From IMG/VR virus record IMGVR_UViG_3300035698_018921, positions 1 through 28,127 of that record: 28,127 bases of DNA; one strand, given 5' to 3'. The translations under genes and the position numbers were made by a program. The DNA is from a virus. Within the stretch, counting starts at the first letter, position 1. Each line of letters begins with the position of its first letter. Below are positions 28,007-28,127 of the stretch, in pieces. A model generated the notes under the pieces. That model saw only the letters and a program-made list of their open reading frames with translations. It was not told the DNA's origin and did not search any database.

Positions 28007-28127
28007 ATCTTAATTGCAACTTAATATCAGAAAAGGGACTGCTTATGTGGTCCCTTTTTTTATTGTGTGCTATATATAGATATAAATCAAACCAAACATG
28101 GAGTATTAAAAATATGTTCTCACCACA
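28001..28127. repeat. Right copy of 127-bp terminal repeat (circularity overlap)
   Basis: This is identical to bases 1-127. Features in this copy (tail tube stop, terminator, promoter-like TATAAATC, chaperone start) are the same locus as at the left end and should not be counted twice. Confidence 0.93.

Noticed and set aside
1-28127. Temperate lifestyle
   Set aside because: I found no integrase, excisionase, repressor or partition gene in the complete genome; the tRNA alone is not evidence of integration.

Overview
The window is one complete small tailed-phage genome. Bases 1-127 recur exactly at 28001-28127. This is the signature of a circular or circularly permuted assembly, so the unique genome is 28,000 bp. 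It is AT-rich. It encodes head, connector, tail, terminase, lysis and replication genes. I see no integrase, repressor, methyltransferase, helicase or separate primase, which suggests a strictly lytic siphovirus-type phage. An apparent inner-membrane/outer-membrane spanin pair (one product with a lipobox) suggests a Gram-negative host.

Layout, read around the circle. The plus strand at 114-10475 holds the tail assembly chaperones (with a -1 frameshift), tape measure, distal tail, hub, tail-tip proteins and a membrane/spanin cluster. The stretch 10476-10805 is non-coding and contains a decayed piece of the replication gene. The minus strand at 10806-13084 is the terminase operon. The plus strand at 13151-18101 holds a sigma-like protein, portal, protease/scaffold, decoration protein and major capsid protein. 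The minus strand at 18351-20647 holds a PD-(D/E)XK-like nuclease, a small protein, two glycine/serine-rich proteins and a tRNA-Ala. A structured RNA leader at about 20801-20903 precedes a stand-alone PolA-like palm polymerase (20967-22487), followed by 485 bp of non-coding, possibly origin-like sequence. The plus strand at 22973-28006 holds lysis genes (transglutaminase-like protein, small membrane protein, CHAP endolysin), head-tail connectors, a second sigma-like protein, a tail terminator candidate and the tail tube.

How it seems to work. The polymerase unit and the terminase operon carry sigma70-like promoter candidates. Many late-gene starts and the tRNA are instead preceded by an 11-mer, AAATGTAAATA, or by TATAAATA/C. 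These resemble T4-type late promoters. With two sigma-region-2-like proteins encoded, the sequence suggests a phage-controlled late transcription programme in only 28 kb. Other points of note are two candidate recoding sites (-1 at C CCA AAA; +1 at CCC TAA), an internal start that would make a separate scaffold, a membrane-protein ORF hidden inside the endolysin gene, and a predicted three-way-junction RNA with a possible pseudoknot.
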